Assembly (NCBI RefSeq): GCF_004366035.1
Contig: NZ_SOEE01000001.1
Location: forward strand, 558,001 to 622,000
Direction of reading: 5' to 3'
Length of the DNA: 64,000 nt
Origin: Cytobacillus oceanisediminis
Lineage (GTDB): Bacteria > Bacillota > Bacilli > Bacillales > Cytobacillaceae
Below are positions 45,898-55,845 of the stretch, one piece after another. The notes under the pieces were generated by a model that saw only the letters and a program-made list of their open reading frames with translations, searched no databases and was not told the DNA's origin. How positions within the stretch are numbered: the first letter of the stretch is position 1; the number at the start of each line of letters is the position of its first letter. A program made the position numbers and the translations under genes.

Positions 45898-48257
45898 TTT
45901 TCTTCCTTTGCCTCCTCAAGTTTTACAGCCCCTTGCATAACTTCATCAAACCAGTCTTTGAGCTGCTGAAAGGATGAATAGAGCAAATCGCTCTCAAGAG
46001 TGTATTGTGCCTGTTTAAGCTGATAGGTTCGCGAATCAGCTAAATCACGTTTAATTGATGTGTTGTTTAACGAAATGACACCATTATTTATTTTAACAAA
46101 ATCCAATTCAAAAAACACTTGAGACATAAAATCTACCGTTTCCCTGCTCCATCCCTTAAGCTTCGCTATATCATTCCCATGACGGCTGATATCGATCGAG
46201 CCTTTTTTAGCAAGCAGGGCAAAATACCACTTAAAATGATCTCTTGTTGGTATAGTGCTGAAATAGTCACTGTCCTCTTTATAAAAATGAGCATAAATTC
46301 TGGCAGGTTTTTTTCCAGAGAATACATGAGCAAGTATTGCCTTTGAAGGCGGCAAATCAGCAATCACGATGTTTGAACCTTCTAGGTTTAAACCTTCTGC
46401 ATCCTCTTCAGATGTTATTTTCACCATATTTTCCCCTGCATATGTCCTGAACTTGGATATATGTTCCTCATTAAAAAATATCCAAGTTGTGTTTACCTCA
46501 GGAATGACGCTTTGAAGCCTTTCGAGCCGCTTTAAACTCCGGATATCGAATAGCTGCCAGGAGTTCACTGCCATATCCTGCAGGAAGATTTGCGGTTTTT
46601 TAATATTATTCCACTCATTAATCGATAATTCACCAATAACGGACAGCTTGGAATATGGTGATATTTGTTCGTGCAAATGTCCGAGGCCGAAACCGATTCC
46701 ATCAAGGGAAGATCCATCATTCTCGATTGTGAGCTTTATATGAGTTTGATCAGATCCGATTTTTCTCATCGCGGCAATATTGGACTCTTTTATCATAACT
46801 TTCGGTTTTGGATTTCCCATCCCAAATGGAGCGAGCAGCTGCATCTCTTCTATAGAAGAAAGATTTATATCTTTTAAATGGAAAACTCCATCAATACTGG
46901 TTACTGGAATAAAATCTTCCTCGGACAGCTGTTCATTTGCAAGAGTATTCAGTCTTCCTCTGAGGTCAGCGACCGATTCAATTGACAAGGTCATTCCTGC
47001 TGCCATTGGGTGCCCTCCAAAGTGAGGAAGGATATCCCGGCATTCAGATAGATTTTTGAACAGATCAAAACCTTCTATACTTCTTGCGGATCCCTTTGCC
47101 AGTCCTTTTTCACTATCATAACTAAGAACAATGGCCGGGCGGTAAAACTTTTCAACAAGCTTTGAAGCTACTATTCCGATTACACCGGCATTCCAGCCTT
47201 CTTTGCCTACAACAATAACTGAATTCTCACTGATTGGAAAATTTGTTTCGACCTCTTTAATTGCTTGAGCTGCAATATCATTGACAATAGCTTGCCTCTC
47301 TTTGTTTAACATTTCAATTTCTTCGGCAATGGCTTGTGCTTCATAAGGATCATTTGTCAGGAGCAAATCCACTGCAGGATCCGCACTTTCAAGCCTGCCG
47401 GCTGCATTGAGGCGAGGTCCGATTGTAAAGCCGATGGTTTCTTCACTAATGGATGGAAGTTCTATTCCAGCCGCTTTAAACAAGGCATTCAAACCTGTAT
47501 TCTTAGTTGATTTCAGCTTTTGAATCCCGCGCTTGGCAATTAGCCTGTTCTCTCCCGTTAAAGAAACAAGATCGGCAATTGTGCCAATCGCAGCTATTTC
47601 CAAAAGGTGATCAGGCATTTCACCATTTAGCGCATGTGCAAGCTTAAAGGCTACACCAACGCCGGCCAGTTCCCGAAATGGATATGTGCTGTCCGGATGC
47701 TTTGGATGCACAATTGCCAATGCTTCAGGAAGCTCTGGGCCAGGCTCATGGTGATCTGTAATAATCAAATCCAGTCCAAGCTCTTTTGCAGCCTTTGCCT
47801 CGTTTACAGCCGAAATCCCTGTATCCACAGTAATAATTAAACGGATGCCGGTTTCAGCCGCATGTTCAAAAGCAGGAATATTAGGGCCATAGCCTTCAGT
47901 AAATCGATTCGGTATGTAGAATTGGACGTCAGCACCGAGATCTCTAAGTGCCATCATCATGACAGAAGTGCTTGTCACTCCATCCGCATCATAATCACCA
48001 AAAATTAAGATAGGTTCCTGTTTTTCAATTGCTGCTTTTATTCTGGATACAGCTAATGCCATATCTGTCATTAAAAAAGGATCATGAAATTCCTGGTCTT
48101 TATCCATTAAAAAATACCGTGCTGAATCAACGGTATCCATCCCGCGATTAATTAACAGCGATGCGGCCAGAGGAGCAATATTCAATTCCTTTGAAAGCTG
48201 CTGCACCTTATCCTCCTGTGTTTGCCGAACAATCCATCGCGTTCTTGAATGTAACAT
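45888..48257 (-). CDS. recJ: Single-stranded-DNA-specific exonuclease RecJ
   Basis: 5'-3' exonuclease in recombination and mismatch repair. The 789-residue protein has the DHH motifs [15 protein letters not shown] near residue 83 and [11 protein letters not shown] then ITDHHEPG near 157, and the DHHA1 [11 protein letters not shown] near 410. The Gram-positive C-terminal extension (from about 550) is present. ATG 48257 follows AGGGGTG by 5 bases; the open frame starts further upstream. It overlaps apt. Confidence 0.95.
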   Translation of the reverse strand: MLHSRTRWIVRQTQEDKVQQLSKELNIAPLAASLLINRGMDTVDSARYFLMDKDQEFHDPFLMTDMALAVSRIKAAIEKQEPILIFGDYDADGVTSTSVMMMALRDLGADVQFYIPNRFTEGYGPNIPAFEHAAETGIRLIITVDTGISAVNEAKAAKELGLDLIITDHHEPGPELPEALAIVHPKHPDSTYPFRELAGVGVAFKLAHALNGEMPDHLLEIAAIGTIADLVSLTGENRLIAKRGIQKLKSTKNTGLNALFKAAGIELPSISEETIGFTIGPRLNAAGRLESADPAVDLLLTNDPYEAQAIAEEIEMLNKERQAIVNDIAAQAIKEVETNFPISENSVIVVGKEGWNAGVIGIVASKLVEKFYRPAIVLSYDSEKGLAKGSARSIEGFDLFKNLSECRDILPHFGGHPMAAGMTLSIESVADLRGRLNTLANEQLSEEDFIPVTSIDGVFHLKDINLSSIEEMQLLAPFGMGNPKPKVMIKESNIAAMRKIGSDQTHIKLTIENDGSSLDGIGFGLGHLHEQISPYSKLSVIGELSINEWNNIKKPQIFLQDMAVNSWQLFDIRSLKRLERLQSVIPEVNTTWIFFNEEHISKFRTYAGENMVKITSEEDAEGLNLEGSNIVIADLPPSKAILAHVFSGKKPARIYAHFYKEDSDYFSTIPTRDHFKWYFALLAKKGSIDISRHGNDIAKLKGWSRETVDFMSQVFFELDFVKINNGVISLNNTSIKRDLADSRTYQLKQAQYTLESDLLYSSFQQLKDWFDEVMQGAVKLEEAKEEKWT

Positions 48258-48376
48258 ACGTTCACCCCTCAGCTTATTAATTATACAAGAGGGGGACATG
48301 GGTTTCAATAAGTTAAAATCGGGATATTCCATACAGATCTGGAAAGAAAAATATTAATTGCCTTTTGAGTGCAAAA

Positions 48377-48403
48377 GAAAAAAACTTGAGCAAAAGCCCA
48401 AGC
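48377..48403 (-). terminator. Terminator after lapA-like gene
   Basis: cttgagc (48385-48391) and gcccaag (48396-48402) form a stem with a G-U pair; seven T follow on the minus strand. Confidence 0.7.
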
Positions 48404-48413
48404 CTCTTTTAAT

Positions 48414-48731
48414 TTAATGTATATCCCTATCCAGTTCTTTTTCAAGTTCTTCTTTATCGGCATGATCCTTTACCTCATTTCCTGCTTTCAGCTTTTCATT
48501 TTCCCTTTTTAGTATTCTCACTTTCCTTTGAAGTGAGTAGATTCGAACAAGGCCCACGGAACCCACAATTAGTCCTCCCATAAGGACTGATCCTAAAATC
48601 ACAAGAATCAGCGGCCACTGGCTTTCCCCAAACAAGTAGTTTACCGTTACATCATCAACATTGATCACTGCAAAAACAGCCACTATTAGTGCAAATAAAA
48701 AACCAAATAATAAAGCCCATTGAAACTTCAT
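48414..48731 (-). CDS. yrvD: LapA domain membrane protein (YrvD)
   Basis: A 105-residue protein with two membrane helices (about residues 4-24 and 40-63) in the LapA pattern, including FAVINVDDVTVNYLFGE between them, then a cytoplasmic coiled coil (LQRKVRILKRENEKLKA) and a charged end. LapA proteins help lipopolysaccharide assembly in Gram-negatives; the role in Bacillus is not known. It lies between recJ and the cation transporter. Confidence 0.85.
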   Translation of the reverse strand: MKFQWALLFGFLFALIVAVFAVINVDDVTVNYLFGESQWPLILVILGSVLMGGLIVGSVGLVRIYSLQRKVRILKRENEKLKAGNEVKDHADKEELEKELDRDIH

Positions 48732-48755
48732 ACAATCCTCTCCCTACTATACTCT

Positions 48756-49658
48756 CTAATTTATACGTTCTTCACTATAAGGATTAATGTGCACAAATAC
48801 ATTTTGCACATTTTCCAATTCAAGCAGTTTGCGTTTCACCTCTTTGCCGACCCGGTGACCATCCTCAACAGTCATATTCGGATCCACTGAAACTTTAATA
48901 TCAACAATAACATAATGCCCGTGTTCCCTGGCGTGCAGTTCATCAATCCTTTTAACCTGATCTACGGATTCAGCAGTTTTGCGCATCTCAAGGGTATCTT
49001 CCTCATGAAGAACATGATCAAGGGTGCTATGAATCGATTCTTTTCCAAGCTGCCATGCCATTCTAATAACCATAAGGGAAACAATGAGGCCTGCTACAGG
49101 GTCTGCATACTCAAGCCATTCAATCCCCATTATACCTCCAATGACCGCACACCCTATTCCAATCAAGGCTGCAATTGAAGAATAAACATCTGAACGGTGT
49201 TCATAGGCATTTACAATTAAAGCATCACTGTTAAGTCTCTTTCCCAAATTATACTTATAACGAAACATTGCTTCTTTCACAATGATAGAAACCAGCACGG
49301 CTGCTATCGCAATTGCTTTTGGAGGTTCAATTGGCGAAAAAAATGATTCAAATGATGATTTGCCAATTTCAATTCCCACAAGGAACAGCAAGACCGCAAC
49401 AATTATGGCTGCAATCAATTCAGCTTTTCCATGACCATATGGGTGGTCCTCATCCGGCGGCTGTTTCGCAGCTCTCAGCCCCAAATATACAGCAAAGGAT
49501 CCGGCTACATCTGAAGCTGAATGAACTGCATCCGCCACCAGCGCTTTACTCCCTGAATAAACTCCTATTCCCCATTTGATGGCAGCAAGAATAATATTGC
49601 CCACGATGCCAATCATAGCTGCAAATTCAGCCTTCTTAAAACGATCGTTATTTTCCAA
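48756..49658 (-). CDS. Cation diffusion facilitator transporter
   Basis: Membrane antiporter expelling divalent metals such as Zn, Mn or Fe in exchange for protons. The 300-residue protein has the CDF metal site in ALVADAVHSASDVAG (residues 37-51, HxxxD) and HRSDVYSS near residue 153 (second HxxxD), about six helices, and a cytoplasmic C-terminal domain from about residue 205 with HAREHGHYVIVDIKV. Which metal is moved cannot be told from the sequence. Confidence 0.9.
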   Translation of the reverse strand: MENNDRFKKAEFAAMIGIVGNIILAAIKWGIGVYSGSKALVADAVHSASDVAGSFAVYLGLRAAKQPPDEDHPYGHGKAELIAAIIVAVLLFLVGIEIGKSSFESFFSPIEPPKAIAIAAVLVSIIVKEAMFRYKYNLGKRLNSDALIVNAYEHRSDVYSSIAALIGIGCAVIGGIMGIEWLEYADPVAGLIVSLMVIRMAWQLGKESIHSTLDHVLHEEDTLEMRKTAESVDQVKRIDELHAREHGHYVIVDIKVSVDPNMTVEDGHRVGKEVKRKLLELENVQNVFVHINPYSEERIN

Positions 49659-49762
49659 AGCGATACTTCCTTCCTCCCTGTACTTGTTTTTAGTTTATCC
49701 TATTTCCCGGAATCATTAACCTTTTTTGTCAAATAGACGGCATCCGGTTTTCCAGATTAATA

Positions 49763-49792
49763 AAAAAACTCAGGCGTTCGCCTGAGTTTTTT
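49763..49792 (-). terminator. Terminator after secDF
   Basis: aaaaaactcaggcg and cgcctgagtttttt form a perfect 14-bp stem with a 2-base loop. Confidence 0.85.
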
Positions 49793-49799
49793 GAACTTA

Positions 49800-52064
49800 T
49801 TAAACTTGAGGTTCGTCACTGATTTTGCGTTTTTCTTTAACGGTATGAATAACACCTTTTTCCTTCAGTTCTTTGCCTTTCCATACTGCCCAAAGCTGCG
49901 CAGCAAGGAAGATCGATGAATAGGTACCAGCGATTAAACCGATCAGAAGTGCAAACGAAAAGTTTCTGATTGACTCACTTCCAAACACCAATAGCGCGAC
50001 GACAGTGAATATAACTGTTAAAACAGTATTCACAGAACGGCCAAGCGTTTGGCGAAGACTCTTGTTTACAATATCAGCAATATCTTCAAATGACTTGAGT
50101 TTTTTCTTTTTCTGCATATTCTCACGAATCCGGTCGAACGTTACGATGGTATCATTGATCGAATAACCGACTACTGTCAGAACTGCCGCAATGAAGGTAA
50201 TGTCCACTTCCAGACGGGTGAAGCTAAATACAGCAATGATAAAGAAAGCATCATGAAGCAGCGCGAGAACTGCTGGAATGGCCATCTTGATCTCAAAGCG
50301 AATGGTTACATAGATGATAATACCCACAGAGGCTATCGCAAGAGCTTTTAGTGCATTTTTGGCAAGCTCTTTTCCTACAGTCGGTGAAACTGTGCTGACA
50401 TTCGGATCTTGACCGAATTTTTCATGAAAATGAGTTTTAACTTCTGCTATTTCATCTTTTGTCAAAACATCTTTAAACCTAGCAACACCAATATCTTTCG
50501 CATCACCTGAAATGACAATATCATCGGTCTCAATTCCAAGAGCTGATAATTCAGCTTGAAATTTTTCTTTTGTTAAAGTCTCACTAGCCTGCTGCTCGAT
50601 GCGAGTACCGCTGACAAAATCGATTCCTAGATTTAAGCGGAATATAGAAACAACAATGATTCCTACTGCAATTAAAACAGCAGATAAGATGAAAAATTTC
50701 TTGCGGTTCCCTACAAAATCAAATTTATCGAATTTGGTAGGCAAATCCAGGGTATCGTAATTTTCTGCAATATTTTTGATCTCACTTTTCTTAACCCCGA
50801 ACCAGCCTGGCTTTTTATTCAGTGCTTTACTATGGACCCAAAGCCCAAGAAGCAGCCTCGTGCCGTATACAGCAGTAATAAAGCTTGCCAGGATGCTTAT
50901 AATAAGCATGGTAGCAAATCCTTTTACAGAACTTGTCCCATACATGAATAATACTGCAGCAGCTAAAATAGTTGTGATATTTGCATCAAATATTGTCGAA
51001 AGAGAGTTTTTCCCGCCAGCCTGAAAAGCTGATTTGATTGTTCTGCCCACTTTCATTTCTTCCCGGATTCTCTCATAGGTAATGATATTCGCATCAACTG
51101 CCATACCAACTCCCAGAATCAGAGCAGCGATACCAGGCAGCGTCAGTACGCCATTCATCCAGTCAAATACAAGTAAAATCAGATAAATATAAAAAGATAA
51201 TGTGAGAGTAGCAATAAATCCAGGGAAACGATATACAGCAATCATGAAGATAAAAATAATTGCAATACCGATTATACCGGCAAGAATAGTTGTTTCCATT
51301 GCCTGCTCACCGAATTTCGCACCTACAGAAGTGGAATAAACTTCATCGAGCTGTACAGGCAGGGAGCCGGCATTTAATAAATCCGACAGTGTCTGTGCTT
51401 CTTCAATCGTAAAGTTCCCAACAATGGACACGGTATCCTGATTAAAGATCTGGCTTACCTGTGGAGCAGATAAGTATTTTGGCTCTTCCTTTGCTGACTC
51501 AGCCTGGAATGAATCCTGGCCTTCTTCAAAATCAAGCCAAATGACAAGCAGGTTATTTGGCGCTCCCATATTGACAATTTTTTGAGTTACATCTTTAAAT
51601 TTGCTGGCACTCTTCAGCTTCAATGAAACACTTGGCTTTCCGTTTTCATCGAATGTCTGCTTTGCCCCATTTTCAGCAAGGTCTGAACCATCCATCATCA
51701 ATTGATCATTCACATCTCTAAATGATAGATTAGCTTCTGTGGACAAAATTTCCCTTGCCTTATTCTGATCTGTTACTCCAGCAAGCTGAACACGGATCCT
51801 CTTATCTCCCTCAATCTGGATATTCGGCTCACTGACTCCAAGAACATTGATCCGCCTGTCCAGTGCTTCGGCAGTACTTGCAAGGACTGCTTTATCAACC
51901 TTCTGCCCATCTTTTGGCGTTACCTCATAGAGGACCTCGAATCCTCCCTGCAAATCAAGTCCAAGCTTAATATTTTTTAAGATGTTGTTTGTCGTTGCCC
52001 CTGCCAGGCTTCCCAATAATACAACAATCAGGAAAAAGGCAACGATACGGCTGCGCTTTACCAT
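49800..52064 (-). CDS. secDF: Fused protein translocase subunit SecDF
   Basis: Uses the proton motive force to help SecYEG export. The 754-residue fusion has a SecD half (first helix VAFFLIVVLLGSLAG, DLQGGFEVLYE near residue 36, then five helices from about 265) and a SecF half (from about 440, with LNLGIDFVSGTRIE near 485 and GYSINDTIVTFDRIREN near 640). B. subtilis has the same fusion. AGGAGG precedes the start. The upstream promoter predicts a leader of about 230 bases. Confidence 0.96.
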   Translation of the reverse strand: MVKRSRIVAFFLIVVLLGSLAGATTNNILKNIKLGLDLQGGFEVLYEVTPKDGQKVDKAVLASTAEALDRRINVLGVSEPNIQIEGDKRIRVQLAGVTDQNKAREILSTEANLSFRDVNDQLMMDGSDLAENGAKQTFDENGKPSVSLKLKSASKFKDVTQKIVNMGAPNNLLVIWLDFEEGQDSFQAESAKEEPKYLSAPQVSQIFNQDTVSIVGNFTIEEAQTLSDLLNAGSLPVQLDEVYSTSVGAKFGEQAMETTILAGIIGIAIIFIFMIAVYRFPGFIATLTLSFYIYLILLVFDWMNGVLTLPGIAALILGVGMAVDANIITYERIREEMKVGRTIKSAFQAGGKNSLSTIFDANITTILAAAVLFMYGTSSVKGFATMLIISILASFITAVYGTRLLLGLWVHSKALNKKPGWFGVKKSEIKNIAENYDTLDLPTKFDKFDFVGNRKKFFILSAVLIAVGIIVVSIFRLNLGIDFVSGTRIEQQASETLTKEKFQAELSALGIETDDIVISGDAKDIGVARFKDVLTKDEIAEVKTHFHEKFGQDPNVSTVSPTVGKELAKNALKALAIASVGIIIYVTIRFEIKMAIPAVLALLHDAFFIIAVFSFTRLEVDITFIAAVLTVVGYSINDTIVTFDRIRENMQKKKKLKSFEDIADIVNKSLRQTLGRSVNTVLTVIFTVVALLVFGSESIRNFSFALLIGLIAGTYSSIFLAAQLWAVWKGKELKEKGVIHTVKEKRKISDEPQV

Positions 52065-52375
52065 TATGAATAAATCCTCCTTAGCTTATCGCCCGCTTAT
52101 TGAAATAACAAACACCACTTCAGCATCTGCGAAGCATAATTAACCATACAGGCTTGCGTCGGGAAGCTGCATATTTGTACAATACAGCCTCCCGTAATAA
52201 GACTTTTCGTTTAAACCCTAGCCCGCTTTTACCATTCATTCTTATAAACTTCATTCTATGTATGAACAATGACAAGAAAAAGACCGTTTACTCCGCTTTT
52301 CATTATGAGACAGATTGTAAAACCTGTCAATTTGTCATATACCATGGTATTTTTTTGTGAAAATTGGAAAATAAA
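52065..52375 (-). other. Long untranslated leader of secDF
   Basis: This 311-base gap contains the likely secDF promoter at its upstream end (52302-52330). The intervening leader has a 9-bp hairpin with one G-U pair (gggaggctg/cagcttccc on the minus strand, near 52155-52190) and two very short ATG ORFs of 10 and 16 codons without good ribosome sites. No regulatory RNA family is recognised. Confidence 0.5.
52302..52330 (-). promoter_or_regulatory. Sigma-A promoter of secDF
   Basis: TTGACA (52325-52330) and CATAAT (52302-52307) with a 17-base spacer on the minus strand, about 235 bases before the secDF start. Confidence 0.7.
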
Positions 52376-52672
52376 CTACTTTAACAATTCCCTTCTTTCT
52401 TCTTCATTATCAAAAGCAAAGTCAGCCTCTTTAAAAGCCTCAATGGTAGCATAGTGAATGTATTCGCTCACTTTTACCTCCATTATTTCTTCCACAATTT
52501 CAAATAGCCTGACATTTTCTTTTATCTTTTTCCACTTTTTCTTTGTGAGGAATCCCCATAGCTCCTGTTCAGTCACTTTTCTATATCCCAGCAGCCGAAA
52601 TTCATCCAGTTTGCTTTCCAATGCAGGCTTTACCGTAGTGCGAAAATAATCATATTCATGGCCGATTTTCAC
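52376..52672 (-). CDS. comN: Post-transcriptional regulator ComN (YrzD)
   Basis: B. subtilis ComN (YrzD) controls comE mRNA and is recruited to poles and septa by DivIVA. The 98-residue protein fits: VKPALESKLDEFRLLGYRKV near residue 10, then ELWGFLTKKKWKKI and a C-terminal YIHYATIEAF. The start is taken as GTG 52672, with GGGGAGG upstream at 9 bases; an earlier ATG at 52693 lies ahead of that site. It is divergent from spoVB. Confidence 0.8.
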   Translation of the reverse strand: MKIGHEYDYFRTTVKPALESKLDEFRLLGYRKVTEQELWGFLTKKKWKKIKENVRLFEIVEEIMEVKVSEYIHYATIEAFKEADFAFDNEEERRELLK

Positions 52673-52794
52673 TTTCAGCCGCCTCCCCGCCATTATTCAC
52701 ATGGAAATTATGATAGCTTGTCATGCTTTGTCCTCTATCTTGCATATAGATAATTGTATATGATAATACCCATTTTGAGAAGGCAGGGAGTTGA

Positions 52795-54360
52795 ATGTCC
52801 AAATTTCTGAAAGGTACCATGATCCTGCTAGCTGCAGGCCTGGTGACCAGGGTCCTGGGCTTTATAAACAGAATTGTCATCGCCCGATTTATAGGAGAAG
52901 AAGGCGTTGGCCTTTATATGATGGCTTTTCCCACCATGATTCTTGTCGTCACCATCACACAGCTTGGGCTGCCGGTTGCTATATCTAAGAATGTGGCCGA
53001 GGCGGAGGCAAAGGGAGATACAGCAAAAATCAAGAAAATATTAGTTGTTTCCTTAGCGACGACTATCTCACTTTCAATTGTTTTCACTCCTGCTTTAATT
53101 TTGCTTGCTCCATTATTATCAGATACACTCTTTACCGATAACCGCACACAGCTGCCCTTGATGGCAATCGCCCCTATCGTGCCAATTATTGCAGTTTCTT
53201 CTGTCATTCGGGGTTATTTCCAGGGCAGACAGAACATGAAGCCTGCAGCCTATTCCCAGATGATTGAACAGGTAGTCCGAATCAGCCTGATCGCTTTGAT
53301 GACTAAGGCATTTCTGCCATACGGAATTGAGTATGCGGCAGCAGGAGCCATGCTTGCAGCTGTCATAGGGGAGCTTGCATCATTGCTTTATTTATTGACT
53401 ACATTTAAGCTTAAAAAGAAATTCAGAGTCAGGAAACAATTTTTTAAATTTGTGTCTTCCGGAAAAAGTACATTTAACGAATTGATGACCGTTGCCCTTC
53501 CAACAACAGGCAGCAGAATGATCGGTTCAGTTGCCTGGTTTTTTGAACCGATTGTGGTAGCACAGAGTCTGGCACTTGCAGGGGTGGCGGCCGCTGCGGC
53601 TACGAAGCAATATGGTGCTCTTACCGGCTTTGCCATGCCTCTTCTGATGCTTCCATCGTTTATAACTTATTCTTTGTCAACATCTCTTGTCCCGGCTATC
53701 AGCGAAGCAAATTCCCAAAACAATATGCGCCTGATCGAATACCGGCTTCAGCAGGCACTTCGGTTTGCATTTATTACTGGCGGCCTGGCAGTGGTGGTTC
53801 TTTATGTCCTTTCCGATCAATTGATGGAAGTAATGTACGGCTCCCCAAGCGGTTCTCATTTTATTAAATTGATGGCACCATTTTTTCTGTTTTATTATTA
53901 TCAGGGACCGCTTCAGGCAACTTTACAGGCATTAAATCTGGCCCGTGCCGCAATGATCAACAGTCTGATTGGCGCTGCCGTTAAAACGGCAGTCATCTTT
54001 CTTCTTGCCAGCCAGCCTGCATTTGGCATCAATGGTGTGGCGATGGGAATTCTGACCGGCACAGTCCTGGTGACCATGCTTCACTTTGCAACCGTACTGA
54101 AAGCTATTTCGTTTACTTTTTTCATTAGGGACTATTTAAAGACGTTTATTGCCATGTTTTTGTCAGGAGGCATTGGCTTCTGGATGCTCAAAGATTTACT
54201 TTCTCCTGACTTGAATACAGCAGTGAGGGTAATTGTGATTTCTTCTGCCATCGCTTCTGCATACATCATTTTCTTATTATTATTCAAGCTGATTAAAAAG
54301 GGGGATCTGATTCGGATTCCATGGGTTGGCAGACTGTTATCAAGGTTTGCATTTAGATAA
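52795..54360 (+). CDS. spoVB: Stage V sporulation protein B, MOP/MATE-like flippase
   Basis: Membrane protein needed for spore cortex synthesis, related to lipid II flippases. The 521-residue protein has about 14 hydrophobic segments and the polysaccharide transporter pattern, with GLVTRVLGFINRIVIARFIG-type N-terminus and RGYFQGRQNMKPAAYSQMIEQ near residue 145. GGCAGGGAG precedes the ATG. An AT-rich region just upstream may hold a sporulation promoter, but I could not assign it. It ends at a strong terminator. Confidence 0.93.
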   Translation: MSKFLKGTMILLAAGLVTRVLGFINRIVIARFIGEEGVGLYMMAFPTMILVVTITQLGLPVAISKNVAEAEAKGDTAKIKKILVVSLATTISLSIVFTPALILLAPLLSDTLFTDNRTQLPLMAIAPIVPIIAVSSVIRGYFQGRQNMKPAAYSQMIEQVVRISLIALMTKAFLPYGIEYAAAGAMLAAVIGELASLLYLLTTFKLKKKFRVRKQFFKFVSSGKSTFNELMTVALPTTGSRMIGSVAWFFEPIVVAQSLALAGVAAAAATKQYGALTGFAMPLLMLPSFITYSLSTSLVPAISEANSQNNMRLIEYRLQQALRFAFITGGLAVVVLYVLSDQLMEVMYGSPSGSHFIKLMAPFFLFYYYQGPLQATLQALNLARAAMINSLIGAAVKTAVIFLLASQPAFGINGVAMGILTGTVLVTMLHFATVLKAISFTFFIRDYLKTFIAMFLSGGIGFWMLKDLLSPDLNTAVRVIVISSAIASAYIIFLLLFKLIKKGDLIRIPWVGRLLSRFAFR

Positions 54361-54374
54361 TTTCCGATATCAGA

Positions 54375-54417
54375 AGGGCCAGCTCAATCTTTCATATCTT
54401 GAGCTGGCCCTCAATTT
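54375..54417. terminator. Bidirectional terminator between spoVB and yrbG
   Basis: agggccagctcaa and ttgagctggccct form a perfect 13-bp stem between convergent genes. Confidence 0.85.
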
Positions 54418-55066
54418 ATTTCCTTTTGTCGATCAGATCTACATAAAATTGGCCATTTTCATAGCTGCAGAATGATATACTGGATAACTCTTTATACCCT
54501 TCTTTTCTAAGCTCCTGACGCAGCCAAAAGTCACTTTTATTTATCGTTTCCAGATTGGTTTTCTGAATTGTCCCATCTATGATTAAAGGGATCGTAATCC
54601 CCCCCTCTTTGCTGTCCTTTTTTTCAAACACTGACAAAGTACCGGAAGATTCAAGGATGGCAAATTCCACATTTGAGATTTTGGCAATATCTTTTTCTCT
54701 TAACTGCAGAAGCAGGTCATCAAAGTTATACCGCTGTTTCCTCATGGCATTTTCATCAATTTTTCCTTTATTAATAATAATGGTCGGTTTCCCATCAACG
54801 ACATCCCTGAACGTTTTGCTCTTCAGGGAAAATATGGCCAGCACAATCTGCACAACCATCAAAAGGAGCATTGGCAGCACGTTTTTCAAGATTTCTGAAT
54901 CCGGGGTTTCAATCGCTACTACTGCAAGTTCAGCAATCATGATATAGACGACTAAATCCAGGATGCTTAATTCACCAATTTCTCTTTTGCCCATTAGTCT
55001 AAAAATGAGAAGAATGACTGCATAGAGAAATAATGTTCTTCCTACAATGATTAGATATTCTTCCAC
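54416..55066 (-). CDS. yrbG: DUF421 domain membrane protein (YrbG)
   Basis: A 216-residue protein with three N-terminal membrane helices (to about residue 80), then a cytoplasmic DUF421/YetF domain with KPTIIINKGKIDENAMRKQRYNFDDLL. Spore-associated relatives exist in Bacillus; the function is unknown. GTG 55066 (VEEYLIIVGRTL) is chosen because AAAGGAG lies upstream with about 10 bases; the frame is open further without a better site. Confidence 0.85.
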   Translation of the reverse strand: MEEYLIIVGRTLFLYAVILLIFRLMGKREIGELSILDLVVYIMIAELAVVAIETPDSEILKNVLPMLLLMVVQIVLAIFSLKSKTFRDVVDGKPTIIINKGKIDENAMRKQRYNFDDLLLQLREKDIAKISNVEFAILESSGTLSVFEKKDSKEGGITIPLIIDGTIQKTNLETINKSDFWLRQELRKEGYKELSSISFCSYENGQFYVDLIDKRK

Positions 55067-55264
55067 TTCTACAGCACTCCTTTTGATGCAATCCTTTATA
55101 TCCTTCCGCATATTGAAACTTTTATGATTTTATCAGGCTTTTTCTTTGAACATTTTAGATTCTATTTTTTCATTGTGTGAATATGCTTGTACTAAGGATT
55201 AAGCTGAATAGCCTCTGGGGTAAAAGCTGTTCCTATTTACTGATTCAGAAGGGAGAGGGTCAAT

Positions 55265-55651
55265 ATAGAAGAGTCAAAGAACTTCGGAAGCGCCGTACTT
55301 TATGGAATTATCGCCATTTTTGCCATTGCTGTAGCGAGCAGTCTCATTTTTTCACTGCTTCTGCGGTTTACCTCGCTGCAGGAGTCTTCCCTGCAGTATA
55401 TTATTACTGCTTTTTCGTTTGTTTCTCTTTTTGCGGGCGGGTTCATTTCCGGAGGTAAAGGGAAGCAAAAAGGCTGGCTGATTGGAGGCTTGACAGGCCT
55501 TATTTACTCAATCGTTATTTTTCTATTTCAATATTTAGGACATGACAGTCTATTTGATATGGAGCAAATGATATACCACACATGTTTCACGCTGACTGCA
55601 ATGATGGGCGGTATATTGGGAGTAAATCTCAACACCAAAAGAACAGCTTAA
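55265..55651 (+). CDS. yrzE: TIGR04086 family membrane protein (YrzE), probable ATA start
   Basis: A 128-residue protein with four hydrophobic helices, for example AVLYGIIAIFAIAVASSLIF near residue 10, and a GGFISGGKGKQKGWLIGGLTG loop (residues 55-75), the pattern of YrzE/TIGR04086 from the same locus. In frame, a TGA lies at 55241-55243 and there is no ATG, GTG or TTG before the first helix. ATA 55265-55267 sits 9 bases after AAGGGAG, where homologues have ATG. Either a non-standard start, a sequencing error, or a mutation. No homologous start exists elsewhere in the frame. Confidence 0.75.
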   Translation: MEESKNFGSAVLYGIIAIFAIAVASSLIFSLLLRFTSLQESSLQYIITAFSFVSLFAGGFISGGKGKQKGWLIGGLTGLIYSIVIFLFQYLGHDSLFDMEQMIYHTCFTLTAMMGGILGVNLNTKRTA

Positions 55652-55652
55652 A

Positions 55653-55793
55653 AGAAAAGCGGAGGCGCCTTGCGCACCCCCGACACCTCGAGGGGGTAAG
55701 TTCCTCCTAAAAGCTAACACTTTTAGTCGTCCGATGAATATGCTGTCGAAGCGTTCCGTGTGGAGCTAGACAATTATCGAGGTTCAAAGTATG
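55653..55793. repeat. AGCGGAGGCGCC...GGAGCTAGACAATTATCG intergenic repeat
   Basis: Long copy of the family also at 7175, 17530 and 61136. Left end aagaaaagcggaggcgcc, right end ggagctagacaattatcgaggttc, with GACACCTCGAG inside. It also carries an insert with an aaaagc(t)aacactttta hairpin and tcgaagcgttcc, which recurs at about 4606. Located between yrzE and the yajC terminator. Confidence 0.6.
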
Positions 55794-55802
55794 TCCTACT
55801 AT

Positions 55803-55841
55803 AAAAAAAGAAGGTCCGGAAATTCAGGACCTTCTTTTTTT
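55803..55841. terminator. Bidirectional terminator between yrzE and yajC
   Basis: aaaaaaagaaggtcc and ggaccttcttttttt form a near-perfect stem of about 15 bp. Confidence 0.85.
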
Positions 55842-55845
55842 GATA

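Noticed and set aside
52100-52180. 16-codon ORF in the secDF leader as an arrest peptide gene
   Set aside because: There is no ribosome site at a usable distance and no recognisable arrest motif, so it is mentioned only as a weak idea in the leader finding.
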